Shown here piece after piece: positions 8,798 through 17,468 of a stretch of 23,342 nucleotides of DNA (the stretch's first letter is position 1; each line of letters begins with the position of its first letter). Below the pieces are notes generated by a model, which did no database searches, had not been told where the DNA came from, and was given only the letters and a program-made list of their open reading frames with translations. The translations under genes were made by a program, and so were the position numbers. Source of the stretch: CAYOBW01 sp964402115 (GTDB lineage Bacteria; Verrucomicrobiota; Kiritimatiellia; UBA8416; CAYOBW01); contig CAYOBW010000105.1 of NCBI GenBank assembly GCA_964402115.1, positions 1-23,342 on the forward strand, written 5' to 3'.

Positions 8798-8826
8798 ACC
8801 GGACACCCATCCCCCAACAACCATGA
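8794..8826 (+). CDS. Ten-codon mini-ORF bridging the two beta-propeller genes
   Basis: ATG at 8794 overlaps the stop of the upstream propeller gene (ATGA). The frame encodes MNRTPIPQQP, and its TGA at 8824-8826 overlaps the ATG at 8823 of the next gene, again as ATGA. The downstream gene has no recognisable Shine-Dalgarno sequence, so a ribosome could pass through this ORF to reach it. The peptide itself is Pro-rich and has no recognisable function. It could be chance. Confidence 0.35.
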   Translation: MNRTPIPQQP

Positions 8827-10013
8827 GTTATGGACGCGCCATCCTGTCACGGTTATCAGGCATTGCGGGCTTGGGCCTGCTGAGTGCATATGCCGCCACC
8901 GCCACGGGTGTTTCCCCCGTGCCGTTTTCGCGGTTCATCGGTCCTGATGACTGCCCGGGGAATGATCAGTTTGCCGATCCCTACGTCCTGAAGCAGGGCG
9001 ATGCCTGGTATCTCACATCCACCTATCTGGCCGGCCGGCCCATGTACATGTTCAAGACCACCGACTGGAAGACCAAGACCCGGCTCTCCCTGACCATCGA
9101 TCTCAATCAAGAGTATCTGAGCTCCCATTTCAACAACACCGCCATCACCCCGCACGGGATCTGGGGCTTTGTTCCCTACCGACACCCAACGGGCCGCTGG
9201 CATGCCTATGGATCTGTCACGATTGGCGGATTCAAAACCTTCATCTGTCATTTCACGCCATTGACTGCGGACTGGCCGATCACCCAATGGCGGCTGGACA
9301 AGGTCTTGCTTGGCCATCCAGTCAGCCAAACCTATGAAACCAAGGTCTATGCCGACAGCACCGGCTGCTACCTCTTCTATGTCGATCACTTGGGTGATGG
9401 CAACAACCACGTCATGGTCCGGAAATTGCGCGCTCCGGATGAGATCGACGCATCGTTTGCCCCGCGTCCGGTTCTGAGTCCGGAAGGGCTGGCCTCGGAA
9501 TACCGTAATGGCCGGGCCGGCATGCAGATCTGCGAAGGACTCTGCATCGCCCGGATCGCCTCCCGCAGCGGCGCCATGTATGCGATGTTCTATTCGGTCG
9601 GCGATTTCGCCGGGAATAACTACAAGCTGGGAGTCGCCTATTCCGATTCGCTGGTTCCGCCAGCCGGGAAACAATACCGTAAGCCCAAGCTGGCCGATCC
9701 CTCGGGCATCTGGGGAAATCCGGGGAATCCCGCCGAGATCGTCTATCTGCTGCAGACCGAGCAGGAGCGCTGGCCCAACTTCCAGGCCGACAGAATCACC
9801 GGGCCCGGACTGGGCAATGCCGTGCGGTACCAGGGTAACGACTATCTGGTTTTCCATGCCAGCAGCCCCGGGCAAACCAGCGGCGGAGGCCAGGGCCGGT
9901 GGGTCTGGCTATGCCCGGTCATCGTCAGCTTCGGGAGCCCCATGACGGACTGGTTGAAGCCGGTGCTCCCGGCCACCAACAACTCTTTCCATCCCCCTCC
10001 GGTCCGGCCTTGA
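8823..10013 (+). CDS. Secreted GH43-like beta-propeller hydrolase
   Basis: The 396-residue protein begins with a signal peptide (Arg residues, then IAGLGLLSAYAATA, cleavage near residue 28). The sequence fits a five-bladed propeller, and three acidic residues fit the GH43 triad by position: D52 in QFADPYVLK (base), D178 in VYADSTGCYLFYV (modulator) and E238 in ICEGLCIARI (acid). Later blades show MYAMFYSVGDFAGNNYKLGVAYS and AVRYQGNDYLVFHA. GH43-type enzymes remove arabinose, xylose or galactose branches by inversion, and such a role would help the fucosidases reach their targets. There is no Shine-Dalgarno sequence at 8810-8818; expression may depend on coupling through the ten-codon ORF. The third codon positions look less GC-biased than in the upstream genes. 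GH43 membership is a motif-based judgement, and the substrate is unknown. Confidence 0.7.
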   Translation: MSYGRAILSRLSGIAGLGLLSAYAATATGVSPVPFSRFIGPDDCPGNDQFADPYVLKQGDAWYLTSTYLAGRPMYMFKTTDWKTKTRLSLTIDLNQEYLSSHFNNTAITPHGIWGFVPYRHPTGRWHAYGSVTIGGFKTFICHFTPLTADWPITQWRLDKVLLGHPVSQTYETKVYADSTGCYLFYVDHLGDGNNHVMVRKLRAPDEIDASFAPRPVLSPEGLASEYRNGRAGMQICEGLCIARIASRSGAMYAMFYSVGDFAGNNYKLGVAYSDSLVPPAGKQYRKPKLADPSGIWGNPGNPAEIVYLLQTEQERWPNFQADRITGPGLGNAVRYQGNDYLVFHASSPGQTSGGGQGRWVWLCPVIVSFGSPMTDWLKPVLPATNNSFHPPPVRP

Positions 10014-10046
10014 CAATATGAACCGTCTTATTCGAGACCGTCAATT

Positions 10047-10052
10047 AAAGGG
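10047..10052 (+). promoter_or_regulatory. Shine-Dalgarno-like AAAGGG before GH29 gene at 10061
   Basis: AAAGGG lies eight bases before the ATG at 10061 and supports that start over an upstream ATG at 10018, which is in another frame and yields no conserved protein. Confidence 0.5.
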
Positions 10053-10060
10053 TCCTTCCC

Positions 10061-12160
10061 ATGCAACCATTCATAGGTTCTCGAACGTTGGTAGCTATCG
10101 CCCTGCTCAGGGCGGGAACCGGGGGTGCGCAGCCGACGGACGGTTCTGCCTGGGACCGGGCGGTAGCCGAGCCGGCGGCGGCGAATCTGGCGCGTCCGGC
10201 TGCGGTGCAGTATGCCTGGCACGAGGACGAACGGATCATGTTCGTCCACTTCGGCGTGGCGACTTGGGAAGGGTCTGAATATGATTCCGATGGGCGTACC
10301 GACCTGTCGAAGATGAACCCGGCCGGGTTTGAGGCGGAGAAGATCTGCGCGGTCGCGAAATCCTGGGGCGCCAAGCAGATCATGTTCGTCTGCAAGCACG
10401 TCGGCGGCTTCTGCTGGTGGCAAACGGGGACCACGGACTACAGCGTCAGGAACATCCCCTGGAAAGACGGCAAAGGGGACATGGTGCGGGAGATGGCCGA
10501 TGCCTGCCGCAAGCACGGGCTCAAGGTCGGTGTCTACATCTATTCCGATGACCCGAAATTCATGGCCGGGATTGGCCGCGGCGGCCGGACCGATGATCCG
10601 GCGAAACAGGAGAAATGGAACCGATTGCTGCGGCAGCAGTGGACCGAGGTCCTGGCCATTTATGGCAAGGACCTGGTGCGCGAGATCTGGTTCGACGGCA
10701 GTTGCATCGTGCCGCTCGACGACATCATCACGAAACTGGCACCGGAAGCCGTGATCCTGCAGAGTCCGCTGACCAACATCCGCTGGGTCGGCAACGAGGC
10801 CGGGATCGCCGGCGATCCCAATTGGAACACGCTGAAATCGGCCGACCTCAAGAGCGGTGTCGCCACCCAGGCCCATAGCACTCCCGATGGCGATGTCTGG
10901 GCGCCGGTCGAATGCGATGTGACGCTCTACAATCACAATTGGTTTTGGAATCCCGGCAACGAGGCCAGGCGCAGAAGCACGGACGAGCTCTTGTGTATCT
11001 ATGTGAGTTCGGCAGGGCGCGGTTCGGTCATGCTGCTGAATTCCACCCCGAATACCGAGGGCGTGATCCCCCGGGACGATGTGGCCCGCTACCAGGAACT
11101 CGGAACCGCGATCGAGCAGAATTTCGGGCATCCGGTTGGCCAGGTGGCCACGCTGGCGGCCAGCGAGGCGATCATCGCCCTCGACGGCGCCAAGCCGGTG
11201 AACGGCATCGATCTCTGGGAAGCCTACCAATATGGCCACCGCATCCGCCGCTACCGGGTAGATGCCTGGGTGAACAATGGCTGGAAACGGGTGGTGGAAG
11301 GGACCGCCGTTGGCCGCCGCAAGATCGATCTCTTTCCCGAGGTGACGACCGACAAGCTCCGCGTCCGGGTTGACGAATCGGTCGGCACCCCCCTCTTTCG
11401 GCAGATCCAAGTCCATCGGGTCAGTCCGACCCTGGTCAAGGCGTTAGGCTCTCTGCCCGCGGTCACCCGCGGTGCCATGGCGACGGCATCGAGTGTCCAC
11501 AGTGCGCCTTACGAGGCGAAGTACCTTGTTGACGGGAATCCCGGCACGCGCTGGAGCGGAAGTGGCGGCGATGCCGAGCATGGACAACTTTCCTGGGTCG
11601 AACTCGACCTGCGGCGGCCGCGCCGGTTTGCCGCCATGGCGGCCTCTGAGTTGGCCGACCGGGTCCGCGAATTCGTTATCGAAGTCCGGAATCGTCCGGA
11701 AGACCCCTGGCGGCCGGTTTTCACCGGTGGCCGCATCGGCGGCGATTTCAGAACCGACCTGCCGGCCACCACGGCCCGGTTTGCCCGTTTCCGGGTCACC
11801 AGGATCGATGGCCCGGACTCCACCTTATGGGAGCTGAGCCTGACGGATCGTCTCGATGCCTGGGAGGAAGCCATCATGATCGATCTGCCGGCCGGCGAAC
11901 GCCAGCTCGACATCGATCTTTCGGCCCAGGTCATCGATCCCGGCCAATACGAAATCCGCCTCGAAGGAGCCGTCGCCACCGCTGTCCGGCCACTCTTCGA
12001 AGGCAAACCCGGCGAAGCGCGGTATCTCGAGAAAGTCGATGCCGGCACCTGGCGGCTCAACCGCACCCAGGTGGTGGCCGAAGGCACCACCACCGGAATC
12101 GAGCTGACCGTCAAGACCACCGCCGCCAGCAAGCTCAAGGTGCTGGTGCGGCCGAAATAG
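10061..12160 (+). CDS. Large multidomain alpha-L-fucosidase, GH29, with F5/8 type C domains
   Basis: The 699-residue protein has a weak signal peptide (core TLVAIALL, cleavage near residue 23). The GH29 barrel covers about residues 50-345. It keeps FVHFG (H63, equivalent to the FIHWG His of Thermotoga fucosidase), CKHVGGFCWW, and EIWFDGSC with Asp212 as the expected nucleophile. PVECDV (E284) is a candidate acid/base as in GH29-B type enzymes. Residues about 365-455 and 465-598 are discoidin-like beta-sandwiches, the second with YLVDGNPGTRWSG and WVELDLRRP. Residues 605-699 are a further beta domain (DPGQYEIRLEG) shared with the next gene. It is likely a linkage-selective exo-fucosidase with added glycan-binding modules. 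It is a close paralogue of the gene at 12285 but less GC-biased. Confidence 0.87.
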   Translation: MQPFIGSRTLVAIALLRAGTGGAQPTDGSAWDRAVAEPAAANLARPAAVQYAWHEDERIMFVHFGVATWEGSEYDSDGRTDLSKMNPAGFEAEKICAVAKSWGAKQIMFVCKHVGGFCWWQTGTTDYSVRNIPWKDGKGDMVREMADACRKHGLKVGVYIYSDDPKFMAGIGRGGRTDDPAKQEKWNRLLRQQWTEVLAIYGKDLVREIWFDGSCIVPLDDIITKLAPEAVILQSPLTNIRWVGNEAGIAGDPNWNTLKSADLKSGVATQAHSTPDGDVWAPVECDVTLYNHNWFWNPGNEARRRSTDELLCIYVSSAGRGSVMLLNSTPNTEGVIPRDDVARYQELGTAIEQNFGHPVGQVATLAASEAIIALDGAKPVNGIDLWEAYQYGHRIRRYRVDAWVNNGWKRVVEGTAVGRRKIDLFPEVTTDKLRVRVDESVGTPLFRQIQVHRVSPTLVKALGSLPAVTRGAMATASSVHSAPYEAKYLVDGNPGTRWSGSGGDAEHGQLSWVELDLRRPRRFAAMAASELADRVREFVIEVRNRPEDPWRPVFTGGRIGGDFRTDLPATTARFARFRVTRIDGPDSTLWELSLTDRLDAWEEAIMIDLPAGERQLDIDLSAQVIDPGQYEIRLEGAVATAVRPLFEGKPGEARYLEKVDAGTWRLNRTQVVAEGTTTGIELTVKTTAASKLKVLVRPK

Positions 12161-12284
12161 GGCGCTGTTTCAACAAGAGCGGGTTGTGGTATGAATAACG
12201 AGCGGCAGGCTGCACCTGTTGAATCTGTGGACCGGACTGATTCTGAGAAGAGACCCAGTCGGATCGAAGGGAAATGGTCACGCC

Positions 12285-14555
12285 ATGAAACGAATCGCGC
12301 GCGCACTCGTCGCCGTTAGCCTGCCGTTCTTCTGGGCGCTGGGAATCCTTGCCGGCGGGGTCGCCAAACCTTCCCCGGAGCAGGTGGCCTATCTTGAAAT
12401 GGAGCGGCAGATGTTTGTCTGCCTCGATCCCTGCACGTGGCAGAATCGCGAGTACGACAACCACTCCACGCCGCTCGACCGGATCAACCCCGACAAGCTC
12501 GACACGGAGCAGTGGTGCCGGGTCGCGGAGAGCTGGGGCGCGCGGCAGATCCTGTTCGTCGCGAAGCACACCGGCGGGTTCTGCTGGTGGCAGACCGACA
12601 CCAGCGACTACGGCATCCGGAACACCCCGTGGAAGGGCGGCAAGGGCGATGTGCTGGGCGAGCTGGCGGCAGCCTGCCGCAAGCACGGGCTCAAGCTGGC
12701 GATCTACGTCTATCCCGGCGATGACCAGTGGGGCGCCGGCATCGGCAGCGGCGGGCGCACGAAGGACCCCGCGAAGCAGGAGGCTTACAACAAGGTCTTC
12801 CGCCGGCAAATGACGGAGGTGCTCACGCGCTATGGCGAGATGAACGAGGTCTGGTTCGACGGGAGCTGCGTGATTGAGGTCGGCGATATCCTGAAGCAGC
12901 ACGCCCCGCGCGCCATGGTTCTGCAGGGGCCGCACACGACGTTGCGCTGGGTCGGCAACGAGCAGGGCTACGCGCCGTATCCCGCCTGGCAGACCGTGAA
13001 GCGCAAGGACGCCGAAACCGGCGTATCCACCGCCGCCCACAGCGATCCCGACGGCGATGTCTGGCTGCCCATGGAGTGCGACACGACGCTGCTGGACCAC
13101 AAGTGGTTCTGGGGCGCGAACACGGACCACATGCTCAAGGGCCTGGACAAACTGATGGACATCTACGTGAAGTCTGTCGGCCGCGGCTGCGTGTTGCTGC
13201 TGAACTCGACCCCCGACACCACCGGGCTGATTCCCGCCTCGCACGTGGCGCTGTACGAGGCCTTCGGCCGCGAAATCGCCCGCCGCTACGGGCAGTCGCT
13301 TGCCGAGACCAATGGCGCGGGGACGACGGTCGAGCTGAACCTGGGCCGGCCGACGCCGGTCAACCAGGTGCTGCTGCAGGAGGACATCCGCGAGGGGCAG
13401 CGCGTGCGCGGCTACCGCATCGAGGGCTTCGCGAACGGGGCGTGGAAGACGCTGCACGCCACGGGGCAGTCGATCGGGTACAAGCAGATCGACGTCCTGC
13501 CCCGCACCGAGGTCTCCCGGCTCCGCTTCGTCGCCACGCAGGCGGTCGGCGAGCCGCTGATCAAGCGCCTGGCGGCGTTCAACGTCACCGGCGCAGCCAG
13601 CGGTCAGCCGCTCCGCGATCTGTACGTCTCCTTCGACGACGACGCGGGAACGCTGAAGCTGGCCGGGCCGAAGCCGGCGGCCGGCCGGCGCGGCCAGGCG
13701 CTGGATTGCGGCGGCCGGTCGGCATTTGCCAGCCTGGGCAACCTGCAGATCGGCGACGGTGATTTCTCGGTTGTGGCCTGGGTCTTCCCCCGCGCCAACC
13801 GCAGCGGGCAGGACCGCCTGCTTGCCAAGGAGCGGATCGGTGTCGGCGCGAACCAGTTTCGTTTGTACCTGCACGAAGGGCATCGCCTGGGCTTCGCGCT
13901 CACCGACGCGGCCAACCAGGGTGCGCCGTATCCGTTCGTCACGGCTCCCGGTTCCGTGCCCACCGGCACGTGGACGCACGTGGCGGTGACGCGGCGCGGC
14001 CCCGCTCTCGCACTCTGGCTCAACGGCCGGGAGGCGGCTCACGCCGAGACCGCCGGTATTGTCGAGCACGCCAATGACCTCGATCTCCGCCTCGGCGCCG
14101 CATACGCCGCGCAGGGTGCTGGCGGCGACTACGGCTTCGACGGTCTGCTCGATGACCTGCGCATCTACCGCCGCGCGCTGTCCGCCGCCGAGCTGGCGGA
14201 GCCGGACAACCTGCCCGCGCCCGGCTGGATCATGGCGGCCCGCTGGGGTGCGACGGCGTTCCCGCGCGCGGGCGCGACGGTCGAACTCGACATCTCTCCC
14301 GGCGTGCCCCAGCCCGGCCAGTACGAAGTCCAGTTCCGTCCGCTCGCCGGTAAGCTGGAGCTGGAGAACGTGGAGCTGGTGCTTCAGGGGCAGGTGTTGC
14401 CGGGCCGCGTGCGTCGGATCGAAGGCCGCGCCGATGCGTTCGGGCTGCAGCGGATCGAGCAGACCACGGCCGACACGCCCACGATCCTGCGTGTGAAGAC
14501 TCGTGCGGCCTCGGCCGCAGCGGCGGCGGGCGAGGTGCTTGTGCGGTTACCGTGA
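12285..14555 (+). CDS. GH29-type alpha-L-fucosidase with LamG domain; altered active-site N-terminal motif
   Basis: The ATG at 12285 gives 756 residues with a clear signal peptide (KRIARALVAVSLPFFWALG, cleavage near residue 27); an upstream TTG frame is rejected because it hides the signal. The GH29 barrel (about 35-325) is very similar to that of the gene at 10061. Asp192 in EVWFDGSC is the expected nucleophile and E264 in MECDTT a candidate acid/base. The otherwise conserved FVHFG is here FVCLD, so the substrate-contacting His is Cys46. Residues about 340-440 are a beta domain. Residues about 445-642 are a LamG domain (VVAWVFP, GTWTHVAVTRRG, FDGLLDDLRIYRRALSAAEL), and the rest is the beta domain shared with the previous gene. 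A 124-base gap without an obvious promoter precedes it. Altered specificity or reduced activity is possible. Confidence 0.85.
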   Translation: MKRIARALVAVSLPFFWALGILAGGVAKPSPEQVAYLEMERQMFVCLDPCTWQNREYDNHSTPLDRINPDKLDTEQWCRVAESWGARQILFVAKHTGGFCWWQTDTSDYGIRNTPWKGGKGDVLGELAAACRKHGLKLAIYVYPGDDQWGAGIGSGGRTKDPAKQEAYNKVFRRQMTEVLTRYGEMNEVWFDGSCVIEVGDILKQHAPRAMVLQGPHTTLRWVGNEQGYAPYPAWQTVKRKDAETGVSTAAHSDPDGDVWLPMECDTTLLDHKWFWGANTDHMLKGLDKLMDIYVKSVGRGCVLLLNSTPDTTGLIPASHVALYEAFGREIARRYGQSLAETNGAGTTVELNLGRPTPVNQVLLQEDIREGQRVRGYRIEGFANGAWKTLHATGQSIGYKQIDVLPRTEVSRLRFVATQAVGEPLIKRLAAFNVTGAASGQPLRDLYVSFDDDAGTLKLAGPKPAAGRRGQALDCGGRSAFASLGNLQIGDGDFSVVAWVFPRANRSGQDRLLAKERIGVGANQFRLYLHEGHRLGFALTDAANQGAPYPFVTAPGSVPTGTWTHVAVTRRGPALALWLNGREAAHAETAGIVEHANDLDLRLGAAYAAQGAGGDYGFDGLLDDLRIYRRALSAAELAEPDNLPAPGWIMAARWGATAFPRAGATVELDISPGVPQPGQYEVQFRPLAGKLELENVELVLQGQVLPGRVRRIEGRADAFGLQRIEQTTADTPTILRVKTRAASAAAAAGEVLVRLP

Positions 14556-14557
14556 TC

Positions 14558-17404
14558 CTAGCGGACGAAGATGACCGTGCCCGAGGTGTTCTGCAGGTAA
14601 CCGTTTTCGTCGAGGCCAAGGCGCTGGCCATGGTTGCGGATGCGCTGCAGTTGGTCGCTGGTCAGCGCATTGGCGTCGCTGCCGAAGCGCAGCGTTCGCG
14701 GCCCCAGCGTCCCCGTCAGGGTCAGACTGCCGGTCCAGGCGCTGGCGCGGCAGTCGGCGAAGGCGAGCGGGCCCGCGCCCAGGGTGATCTGGCTGTCCGC
14801 TGCGAGGGTCAGCGTCCCGACCGTGTTGGTGAAGGCGCCCGGAGCGAGCGTCCCGCCGTTGAGCACGATGGGGTTGTCCGTGTCGAGCGTGTTGTTGGCT
14901 CCCAGCGCCAGCATGCCGGCGTTGACTGTCGTGGTCCCGATGAAGGTGTTGGCGCCGGAGAACACCAGGGTGCCCGCGCCGGTCTTGACGATCGGCATGC
15001 CCGGATAGCCGGCAAGGTTGCCAATCGAACCCGAGACCGTGAGATCCGCGCTTGGGGCGCCCGTCACATCCTGGACATCGAACGTCAGCGGCCGGCCGGC
15101 ATTGTTCACGAGCAAGATGCCCGCCGCATACACGCAGGCGTTCGTTCCGGCGACCGTGATCGTGGCGGCGGAGTGATAGCCGATACGGGTGGGGTTCCCC
15201 GTGACCCGGGCGCCGTTCCGCAGGGCGAGGTTGTTGACGTAGTTCTCGCCGTTCGTGATGGTCCCGGCCGTCGTGTCAAGCCGGCCGCCGTCGAGGGTGA
15301 TCAGCCGGCTGTAGCCGGCGTTGAAGGGGGCGGCCAGCGTGAGGGTGCCGCCGCTGTTGACGGTGAGGGGATTGCCGTTGCCCACGCCGCCGGCATTGTC
15401 GAAGGACATGCCCGACGCGACGGCCAGCCAGAGTTCGCCGGCGTTCGCAACCGTGATGGCGCCGCTGGGGGGCAGGGCCGAGGCGGTGGTCGTGGCGGCG
15501 AGGGTGCCCGCGTTCACGTCGGTGCCACCGCTGTAGGTGTTGGCCGCGGATAGGGTGAGCGTGCTGGTGTAGTAGGTCGTGAGGCTCACCTCGGCGGCGC
15601 CGTAGCCATCGGCTGCGTACGAGGTCGCGATGGTGCCGACGTTGCCGCCGGTGTCGAAGTTGTAGCCGAGCTGGCTGCCGCTCACGTACTTGGCGTAGAG
15701 GACGCGCCCGGCGAGGTCCGCGCCCACCTGCGTCAGCTCGACCTTGACGCACTTGGTGAAGCCGCCGCCGAGGGTCTGGAGCTGGAAGGCGCAGGTCGCG
15801 CCGTCGTTGCTGAAGTAGTACGGCTGCGCGGGGGCGGGGGCGCCGCCGTTGACCCAGGCGCCGCCCATGACGCCGTCTGCTCCCACGTAGTCCGCAAGCG
15901 CGGCGCCCGTGAAGAGGGTGGCGGCGCCCGACGTCAGGAAGGACGAATGGGTCAACGTGGAGTAGGCAGCGGCGCGCCCCTTGACGAGCGCGCCTGCTCC
16001 CGAGACGGGGCCGCCGAGCGTCTGCTGGGCGGCGCTGTGGTACAGGAAGCCTGCCGAATTGCAGATGGCCCCGGTGTAGGACCCGCTCCCAAGCTGGCCC
16101 GCGCCGCCGATGACCAGTGGGCCGCCGCCGATGGTCGTGCTGCCGGTGTAGGTGTTCGTGCCGGTGAGCGTCAGCACCGAGTTCGCGTCCCGTGCGTCGA
16201 GCACCGTCGTGGCGGCACCGTACCCCGGCATCGCGAACGAGGTCGCGATGGAGTTGGGCGTGCCGCCCGTGTCGAAGTCGTAGCCGAGATTGCCGGTGGC
16301 GGTGTACTTGGCATAGAGCGCGCGCGCCGCGATATCCGCGCCCACCTGCGTCAGTTCGACTTTTACGCATTTCGTAAAGCCGCCGTTGTCGGCCTGGAGC
16401 TGGTAGGTTGCGGTCGAACCGTCGTTGGTGAAGAAATAGGCCTGCGCCGGGGCCGCCACCCCGGTGATGGCGGTTCCGCCCATGAGGCCCTTCGCGCCCA
16501 CAAAGCCCGCGAGCGACGCGTTGTGGACAATGGTTGTGCTGGCCGGGCTTGGCGGCAAAAATGCCGCGTAGCGCGCAGCGGTTGTCAGCGTTGTCTCCGC
16601 AACGCCGTATCCGGCCGCGGCGTGCGACGTGGCGACCAGTTGGACGTTGCCGCCCGCATCGAAGTCATAGCCGAGCTGCTGGCCGTTGTTGATGTACTTG
16701 GCATACACAATGCGTGCCTGGATGTCCGGGCCCGACTGTGCCAGTGCGACCTTGACGCATTTCGTCCAGGCACCGTTCAGGATCTGCAGCTGGCAGGTCG
16801 CGTTCGTGCCGTCATTGACGAAGAAGTACGCTTCTCCCGGCAGCGCGGCGCCCCCGCCGCCGACGAAGGCCCCGCCGATCACGCCGTCGATACCCCGATA
16901 GGCCGCCAGCGACGAACCGGGGAATAGGGTGGTCGCGTTTGTCGTCAGGAAGGAGGTATGAGCCAGCGGCCCGAACGTGGTGAGGGCCGCGGCGCCCGTC
17001 AGCGCGGAGCCGATCGTATTGGAGGGGTTGTTGGCGAAAACCGCGGCCACCGGGGCGGCGAGGTTCAGCGTCCCGCCCGAGAGCGCAATCGCTCCGGACG
17101 CGATCCCGAACGTCAGGGACCGGAAGCCTTGGCCGTTCCCGTCCACGGTGACGATCCCCGCGGCCAGGCCGTTGGATGCCGTTCCGAAATGCAGGTCGTC
17201 CGCCGTCGTCGTGGCGGTGATGCCCGGAGCGGCGCCGCCGGAGCGGTCGGCGCTCCACTTCGGCTCGGCGCCCCAGGTCCCCCCGGCGGCTCCGAATCCG
17301 GGCGTGGCGCCGTTGTTGTCCCAGTAGTTGGTGGCGGCCCGCAGCGGGAGCGCTGCCGCGGCCAGTGCAAATGCGACCCATGCCGATCGGGTTGGATTGC
17401 TCAT
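14558..17404 (-). CDS. Secreted PATR-like beta-strand repeat protein with three TKCVKVELTQ modules (paralogue A)
   Basis: The 948-residue protein starts at the ATG ahead of a good signal peptide (WVAFALAAAALPLRA, cleavage near 23); an upstream ATG would add 14 unlikely residues. The mature sequence is Gly/Ala/Thr-rich and beta-strand rich. Autotransporter-associated beta-strand repeats are visible at about 410-440, 613-640 and 809-840 (TLVFSGANTFIGTTTVNAG). Three modules of about 125 residues lie at about 148-275, 280-403 and 486-610, each with GYxFD, TKCVK and LYAKY-type motifs. No autotransporter barrel or PEP-CTERM tail is visible; the protein ends GTVIFVR. It lies 64 bases after its paralogue, probably in the same operon. 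A surface or extracellular beta-helix role, perhaps glycan binding, is inferred. A 566-bp stretch is identical to the paralogue. Confidence 0.82.
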   Translation of the reverse strand: MSNPTRSAWVAFALAAAALPLRAATNYWDNNGATPGFGAAGGTWGAEPKWSADRSGGAAPGITATTTADDLHFGTASNGLAAGIVTVDGNGQGFRSLTFGIASGAIALSGGTLNLAAPVAAVFANNPSNTIGSALTGAAALTTFGPLAHTSFLTTNATTLFPGSSLAAYRGIDGVIGGAFVGGGGAALPGEAYFFVNDGTNATCQLQILNGAWTKCVKVALAQSGPDIQARIVYAKYINNGQQLGYDFDAGGNVQLVATSHAAAGYGVAETTLTTAARYAAFLPPSPASTTIVHNASLAGFVGAKGLMGGTAITGVAAPAQAYFFTNDGSTATYQLQADNGGFTKCVKVELTQVGADIAARALYAKYTATGNLGYDFDTGGTPNSIATSFAMPGYGAATTVLDARDANSVLTLTGTNTYTGSTTIGGGPLVIGGAGQLGSGSYTGAICNSAGFLYHSAAQQTLGGPVSGAGALVKGRAAAYSTLTHSSFLTSGAATLFTGAALADYVGADGVMGGAWVNGGAPAPAQPYYFSNDGATCAFQLQTLGGGFTKCVKVELTQVGADLAGRVLYAKYVSGSQLGYNFDTGGNVGTIATSYAADGYGAAEVSLTTYYTSTLTLSAANTYSGGTDVNAGTLAATTTASALPPSGAITVANAGELWLAVASGMSFDNAGGVGNGNPLTVNSGGTLTLAAPFNAGYSRLITLDGGRLDTTAGTITNGENYVNNLALRNGARVTGNPTRIGYHSAATITVAGTNACVYAAGILLVNNAGRPLTFDVQDVTGAPSADLTVSGSIGNLAGYPGMPIVKTGAGTLVFSGANTFIGTTTVNAGMLALGANNTLDTDNPIVLNGGTLAPGAFTNTVGTLTLAADSQITLGAGPLAFADCRASAWTGSLTLTGTLGPRTLRFGSDANALTSDQLQRIRNHGQRLGLDENGYLQNTSGTVIFVR
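15306..15871. repeat. 566-bp perfect repeat, copy 1
   Basis: The block is identical base for base to 18220-18785, with an offset of 2914. It encodes the third TKCVKVELTQ module and following beta-strands, about residues 511-700 of both proteins, in the same frame. The first differing bases are 15305 (c against g) and 15872 (g against a). Outside the block the genes diverge at many positions. Confidence 0.93.
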
Positions 17405-17445
17405 CACTTCCCCATAAGTCCTGCGCGCAGCCTGAGCGTGTGGCA

Positions 17446-17459
17446 CGGCCTCTTGGCCG
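17446..17459. other. Small inverted repeat in the spacer between the two PATR genes
   Basis: CGGCC and GGCCG flank a TCTT loop within the 64-base gap. There is no T-run after the stem on the minus strand, so it does not look like an intrinsic terminator. It could moderate expression of the downstream paralogue, or be chance in GC-rich DNA. Confidence 0.3.
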
Positions 17460-17468
17460 GAGCACGGA

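Noticed and set aside
10018..10278. Short frame starting MNRLIRDRQ
   Set aside because: It overlaps the GH29 gene in another frame and has no conserved sequence or ribosome-binding site.
12135..14069. 644-codon minus-strand frame opposite the last GH29 gene
   Set aside because: Mirror of a clear CDS, with no signal peptide or domain.
14558..14700. PEP-CTERM or autotransporter barrel at the C-terminus of the PATR proteins
   Set aside because: The C-terminal residues show no Pro-Glu-Pro motif, no hydrophobic helix followed by Arg cluster, and no 12-strand barrel-sized domain.
17446..17459. Intrinsic terminator between the PATR genes
   Set aside because: The 5-bp stem has no U-run on the minus strand.
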